Assembly: GCA_900696665.1 (NCBI GenBank)
Contig: CAADGY010000209.1
Span: 1 to 38,598, forward strand
Origin: an uncultured Acidobacteriota bacterium
Lineage (GTDB): Bacteria > Acidobacteriota > Terriglobia > Bryobacterales > Bryobacteraceae
DNA: 38,598 nt
Direction: 5' to 3'
Both the position numbers and the translations under genes were made by a program. Positions 35,758 to 38,598 of this stretch are shown here, piece after piece. Below the pieces are notes generated by a model. That model was not told where the DNA came from. It made no database searches and saw nothing but the letters and a program-made list of their open reading frames with translations. How positions within the stretch are numbered: the first letter of the stretch is position 1; every line of letters starts with the position of its first letter.

Positions 35758-36654
35758 CTAGGCCCGCGGATGATGTTCATCTACCGTTTTCCTCAGCCGT
35801 GACCGGGTGACATGCGTATAGATCTGCGTCGTCGAGATGTCGGCATGCCCCAGCATCGTCTGGACACTGCGGAGATCGGCTCCGTGTTCCAGCAAGTGCG
35901 TGGCAAAGCTGTGCCGGATGACGTGGGGCGTTAACCGCCGGAACACACCGGCTTGCCTTCCGTACCGGCCAAGCAACTTCCAAAAACCTTGCCGGGTGAG
36001 ACAACCGCCCCGCGAGGTCACGAATAGGTAGCGGCTTCCCCGCCCCCGCAGAAGCGCGGGCCGGCCGCTTTCGAGATAGGTTCTTACGGCCAGGATGGCG
36101 TGCTTACCGGCAGGAACGATACGCTGCTTTCCGCCCTTGCCGGTGACCCGCACCACCCCCAGATCCAACTCGATGGCACTCAATTCCAACTGGCACAATT
36201 CGGATACGCGCAGCCCGGTAGCGTACAGCAGTTCCAGCATGGCCCGGTCCCGTAAACCGTTTCCGCGCGCGGGGTCAGGAGCAGCCAGGAGCCTGTCAAC
36301 TTCCCCTTCATTTAAAGATTTTGGCAGCACTTTCCACTGCCGCGGTAAGGAAATAAGAGCGGTGGCATCGGATGCGACGTAGTTTTCGCGCAGCAGGAAT
36401 GCGTAAAAATTTCGCAGGGTGGTGAGATTTCGGGATATCGAGCGGCTGGACAGCCCTCTCTCCCAGAGATAATCGAGATAGCCGCGAACGCCCGTAGCAT
36501 CGGGGATTCCGCTCCCCCGGGTCAAAAAAAACGACCGGAATTTGGCCAAGTCGCGGCCATAGGCGTCCAAACTATTGTGAGCTAAGCCCTTTTCCATCCG
36601 GCAGAAGTCCAGATACTCGTCGATTCTCGCCGTTAGCACATCCGCGCTAGGCAT
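35758..36654 (-). CDS. xerD: XerD-like tyrosine recombinase
   Basis: XerC/XerD resolve chromosome dimers at dif sites during division. The 298-residue product has the SAM-like core-binding N-terminal domain (IDEYLDFCRMEKGLAHNSLD, LYLDYL-like WERGLSSRSISRNL). The catalytic domain shows all residues in order: Arg in ATGLRVSELCQL, Lys in GKGGKQRIVP, HxxR in HVIRHSFATHLLEHG, His in MLGHADISTTQ, and the Tyr nucleophile in QIYTHV. Length and motifs fit XerD (about 298 residues). The frame is open another 26 codons upstream, but ATG 36654 starts MPSADVLTARIDEY as in family members. It is followed by the nucleotidyltransferase gene. No attachment site or phage gene was seen, so a housekeeping role is favoured over an integrase. 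Confidence 0.92.
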   Translation of the reverse strand: MPSADVLTARIDEYLDFCRMEKGLAHNSLDAYGRDLAKFRSFFLTRGSGIPDATGVRGYLDYLWERGLSSRSISRNLTTLRNFYAFLLRENYVASDATALISLPRQWKVLPKSLNEGEVDRLLAAPDPARGNGLRDRAMLELLYATGLRVSELCQLELSAIELDLGVVRVTGKGGKQRIVPAGKHAILAVRTYLESGRPALLRGRGSRYLFVTSRGGCLTRQGFWKLLGRYGRQAGVFRRLTPHVIRHSFATHLLEHGADLRSVQTMLGHADISTTQIYTHVTRSRLRKTVDEHHPRA

Positions 36655-36712
36655 CGTGCCAATGATACAATACTCGCGAAAATGTTTAAAGAAAACTGAG
36701 GATGGAAGCATT

Positions 36713-37195
36713 TTGGCGGGGTCTACCACCAAGAAGGTAGTCGTGCAGCGATTCGATCGGGAGCCGATATCCGGTTTTGTGAATCCGCAGACCTATCTTT
36801 CAGCAGCCGGTGTGGAGTTATTGAGTCTGTCGGGGAACCTGATAATCCTCTCCTACGAAGAGATCAAGACGGTCTATTTCGTACGCGAGTTCTTAAGCGG
36901 AGATCCGGGAAAAGAAAAGCGTGAGTTCGCAACCCGGCCGAAGTCCGCCGGGTTGTGGGTACGCATGCGTTTCCGGGACGGCGATGTGCTGGAAGGCATT
37001 CTAGCCAACGACCTGCTTCAAATCGAACCGTCCGGGTTCACGCTGGTACCTCCCGATCCGCTCTCGAACAACCAGAAAGTGTTCATTCCCCGCCGCGCGC
37101 TTTCCGGCATCCACGTGGCCGGTGTAATCGGCGGAGCGCGGCGCCAGCGAAGAAGGGTTGAGCCCGCCCGCGAGCAACTGAAGATGTTCGAATAA
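36713..37195 (+). CDS. Unknown protein with beta-rich domains
   Basis: This 161-residue product starts at TTG 36713 (MAGSTTKKVVVQRFDREPIS), with purines gaggatgga just upstream. The frame is also open to GTG 36656 and ATG 36662. It looks beta-rich: ISGFVNPQTYLSAAGVELLS, LIILSYEEIKTVYFVREF, LWVRMRFRDGDVLEGILAND, FTLVPPDPLSNNQKVFIPRR, with a basic C-terminus (GGARRQRRRVEPAREQL). Two repeated units with a 'GxV-x-Y...V-x-F-V' layout suggest a pair of small SH3- or PilZ-like barrels. I recall similar unannotated proteins in Acidobacteriota but no function. It is divergent from xerD and converges with the 2H phosphoesterase gene, 7 bp apart. Confidence 0.75.
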   Translation: MAGSTTKKVVVQRFDREPISGFVNPQTYLSAAGVELLSLSGNLIILSYEEIKTVYFVREFLSGDPGKEKREFATRPKSAGLWVRMRFRDGDVLEGILANDLLQIEPSGFTLVPPDPLSNNQKVFIPRRALSGIHVAGVIGGARRQRRRVEPAREQLKMFE

Positions 37196-37202
37196 CGGAA
37201 GC

Positions 37203-37766
37203 TTAGAGAGTTGCCGGTACCCGTGACAAGGGGCAGTGCCCCAGGTTGATCCAGATGTTGCGATCCGTATTCTGCACAAACGCCGCCTCCTCTAACGGGA
37301 AGGCCCGCTTTTGATCGAACTCGCTCCAGCGGCGGGCGGCGCGGGCGGCCAACTCGTGCAACTGCTCCCTCGGAAAATCCTGGGCCAGGGTGATGTGCGG
37401 GTGGTAACTGTGGGGTTCTTCAAACGAAAGGGCGCCTGCGTTGAGAAGGCCATGCATGGCCTTCAGTTCTTCAAACCCATCCCGGATCGCGATGTACACA
37501 ACGGCGGTATTCTCGAAAATCTCGACATCGCCCAGATGCAGCTCAAAAGCGTTCACCTGCTTCATTCGCGAGCAGATGCGCCCAAATGCCTCGTCCGCGT
37601 GGCCATTAAGAGGCCGCGGGGGCAGAATGCTGACGTGGGAATGCAGCAGACACGACGGCACCAGTTCCTGACGGAGGCGATCAAGAAACCCACCCAGCGG
37701 ATCGGGGATATAGGAAACCAGTGCGAACGAATTAACTGGTTTGGCCCCGTCTAGCTCACAAACCAT
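37203..37766 (-). CDS. 2H phosphoesterase (2'-5' RNA ligase superfamily)
   Basis: The 187-residue product has the two His-x-Ser/Thr motifs that define 2H phosphoesterases: HSHVSILPP (about 42-50) and YHPHITLAQ (about 120-128), about 80 residues apart. These enzymes open or form 2',5' or cyclic phosphodiester bonds in RNA or small nucleotides. This group is annotated as 2'-5' RNA ligase-like without known substrate. It starts at ATG 37766 with a gaag site. The IS-like region begins within about 50 bp upstream, so the original promoter may have been replaced or cut. It converges with the unknown gene at 36713. Confidence 0.85.
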   Translation of the reverse strand: MVCELDGAKPVNSFALVSYIPDPLGGFLDRLRQELVPSCLLHSHVSILPPRPLNGHADEAFGRICSRMKQVNAFELHLGDVEIFENTAVVYIAIRDGFEELKAMHGLLNAGALSFEEPHSYHPHITLAQDFPREQLHELAARAARRWSEFDQKRAFPLEEAAFVQNTDRNIWINLGHCPLSRVPATL

Positions 37767-37829
37767 TCTTCAACCCAGTGTAAGCGAAAAATCTGAAGGA
37801 TGCTTATCCCAGAATTGTCCAATGCAGAA

Positions 37830-37908
37830 TGAGCCTGAGCAGAGGGTCCGGTTCCAGTGCAGGGTGAGCCTGAAATGGGATTTCGATTCCAACGGGAGAT
37901 GAGCCTGA
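37830..37908. repeat. Three phased TGAGCCTGA repeats
   Basis: TGAGCCTGA occurs at 37830-37838, 37865-37873 and 37900-37908, exactly 35 bp apart each time. The flanks also match in part: a tTCCA block 11-13 bp before each core and a GA-rich stretch after it. Identical spacing, close to multiples of the helical turn (about 3.3 turns), and placement just before the transposase suggest transposase or regulator binding sites at the element's end. Confidence 0.85.
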
Positions 37909-37947
37909 AACGAGAATGCCGGATACTGCGGATGAATGACAATCCGC

Positions 37948-38598
37948 ATGAAGAATTGGGAGCGGCTGACGCTCGCTGAGATGAAGGAGTTTGTGACGAC
38001 AGAACCGGCACGTGGCTTGGTCTGCGGTGGAGGCGGGGGCAGTCTATGGGCTCATCGAGCGGGTGCTGAAGCCGCATCAGTATCGTCGGTTGAAGAAAGG
38101 ACAAAAAGGGATCGTGAGGAGCTTCCTGGCCAAGGTCACAGCCTTGAGCCGCGCCCAAGTGACCCGGCTGATCCAGCGCTGGGTCGAAACGCGGCGCATC
38201 GGGCGGAAGCCGGCCCAGCGCCCGAATGTCCCGCGGCGGTACACGGCCGCCGATATCGCCACGCTGGCCGAGGTGGATGCAGCTCACGAGGACTTGTCAG
38301 GTCCGGCGGTGCGGCACTTGTGCTGGCGGGGCTGGGAGGTATTTGCGGACAAGAGGTTCCAGCGGTTGGCGGCGATCTCGGCCTCGCACATCTACAATCT
38401 AAGCAAGTCGAGGACCTACCGGAAGATTCGCGTGAGCGTGCAGCACACCCAAGCACGCCAGGTCTCGATCGGGGAGCGGCGCCAACCGGACCCGAAAGGA
38501 CAAGCCGGATATCTGCGCGTGGACACGGTACATCAGGGGCAGCACGATGGCCAGCCGGGCGTATATCACATCAATGCGGTGGACACCGTGACGCAGTG
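37948..38598 (+). pseudogene. DDE transposase, frameshifted and 3'-partial
   Basis: The transposase starts at ATG 37948 with MKNWERLTLAEMKEFVTT, like the N-terminus of a widespread integrase-core transposase group. Near 37997-38003 the homologous frame moves by one base. It then continues NRHVAWSAVEAGAVYGLIER, GIVRSFLAKVTALSRAQVTR (helix-turn-helix region), VPRRYTAADIATLAEVDAAH, SASHIYNLSKSRTYRK and the first catalytic Asp in LRVDTVHQG, then VYHINAVD, and runs off the window. The downstream frame has no stop back to 37994 and could start at GTG 38012. The shift may be an inactivating one-base insertion or a sequencing error. No slippery sequence typical of programmed frameshifting was noticed. 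Confidence 0.8.

Larger units (their letters stand above)
37816..38598 (+). mobile_element. Left part of an insertion sequence, cut by window edge
   Basis: From about 37780 to the window end the sequence looks like the left end of an insertion sequence: three phased repeats (37830-37908) followed directly by a transposase reading frame (from 37948). The exact left boundary is not resolved; a TG at 37779 is only one candidate. The right end lies outside. The repeats upstream of the transposase resemble the multiple transposase-binding sites of IS21-type ends, but the family is not assigned firmly. The element lies just upstream of the 2H phosphoesterase gene. Confidence 0.7.

Noticed and set aside
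35758..36654. Reading the XerD-like gene as a phage or island integrase
   Set aside because: It has XerD length and motifs, sits with housekeeping genes, and no attachment site repeats or phage genes are near it.
37751..38287. Minus-strand 178-codon frame at the insertion-sequence end
   Set aside because: It runs antisense through the repeats and the transposase; the plus strand carries clear transposase homology.

Overview
The window looks like a chromosomal segment of an Acidobacteriota genome, most like the Solibacteraceae/Bryobacterales. This is an inference from gene content and moderately high GC: two very large Oar-like TonB-dependent receptors with an N-terminal carboxypeptidase-regulatory-like domain, a Thr-type sulfatase-fold lipoprotein with TPRs, a CHRD protein with a PEP-CTERM tail, a stand-alone Ku, and several small proteins of unknown function. 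No taxonomic marker (rRNA) and no tRNA was seen.

Layout. 1-3.5 kb: a partial coiled protein, then the plus-strand cluster rpoN-hpf-rapZ (sigma-54, ribosome hibernation factor, RNase adapter/P-loop protein). 3.5-6.1 kb: stress and DNA-repair genes (Ku, a DUF1328-type membrane peptide, a DUF2892/SRPBCC membrane protein) and the decayed tail of a DUF72-like gene. 6.1-10.2 kb: a tight minus-strand operon of an AI-2E-family permease, an M24 aminopeptidase, accB and accC. 10.2-14.3 kb: exported proteins (Tat-exported beta-propeller-like protein, CHRD/PEP-CTERM protein, sulfatase-like/TPR lipoprotein). 14.4-21.9 kb: two giant TonB-dependent receptors tail to tail, the first preceded by a cobalamin-riboswitch-like leader. 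21.9-26.4 kb: a minus-strand operon of a bacterial microcompartment (BMC) hexameric shell protein, an acylating aldehyde dehydrogenase with an unusual 160-residue C-terminal extension, a translationally coupled unknown protein, and recJ. 26.5-31.8 kb: secreted START-like protein, GT4 glycosyltransferase, prepilin peptidase, a secreted HExxH protein, an unknown protein, and purA. 31.8-37.8 kb: ThDP enzyme, SH3b/cysteine-peptidase-like protein, CCA-adding/poly(A) polymerase-family enzyme, XerD-like recombinase, a protein of unknown function, and a 2H phosphoesterase. 37.8 kb to the end: the left part of an insertion sequence with three 35-bp-spaced subterminal repeats and a frameshifted DDE transposase cut by the window edge.

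The most interesting parts are the reduced BMC locus with its three-module dehydrogenase tail, the riboswitch-like leader in front of an Oar-like receptor, the phased repeats at the insertion-sequence end, and the nested dyad upstream of the HExxH gene. All family assignments were made by reading motifs, without database searches.
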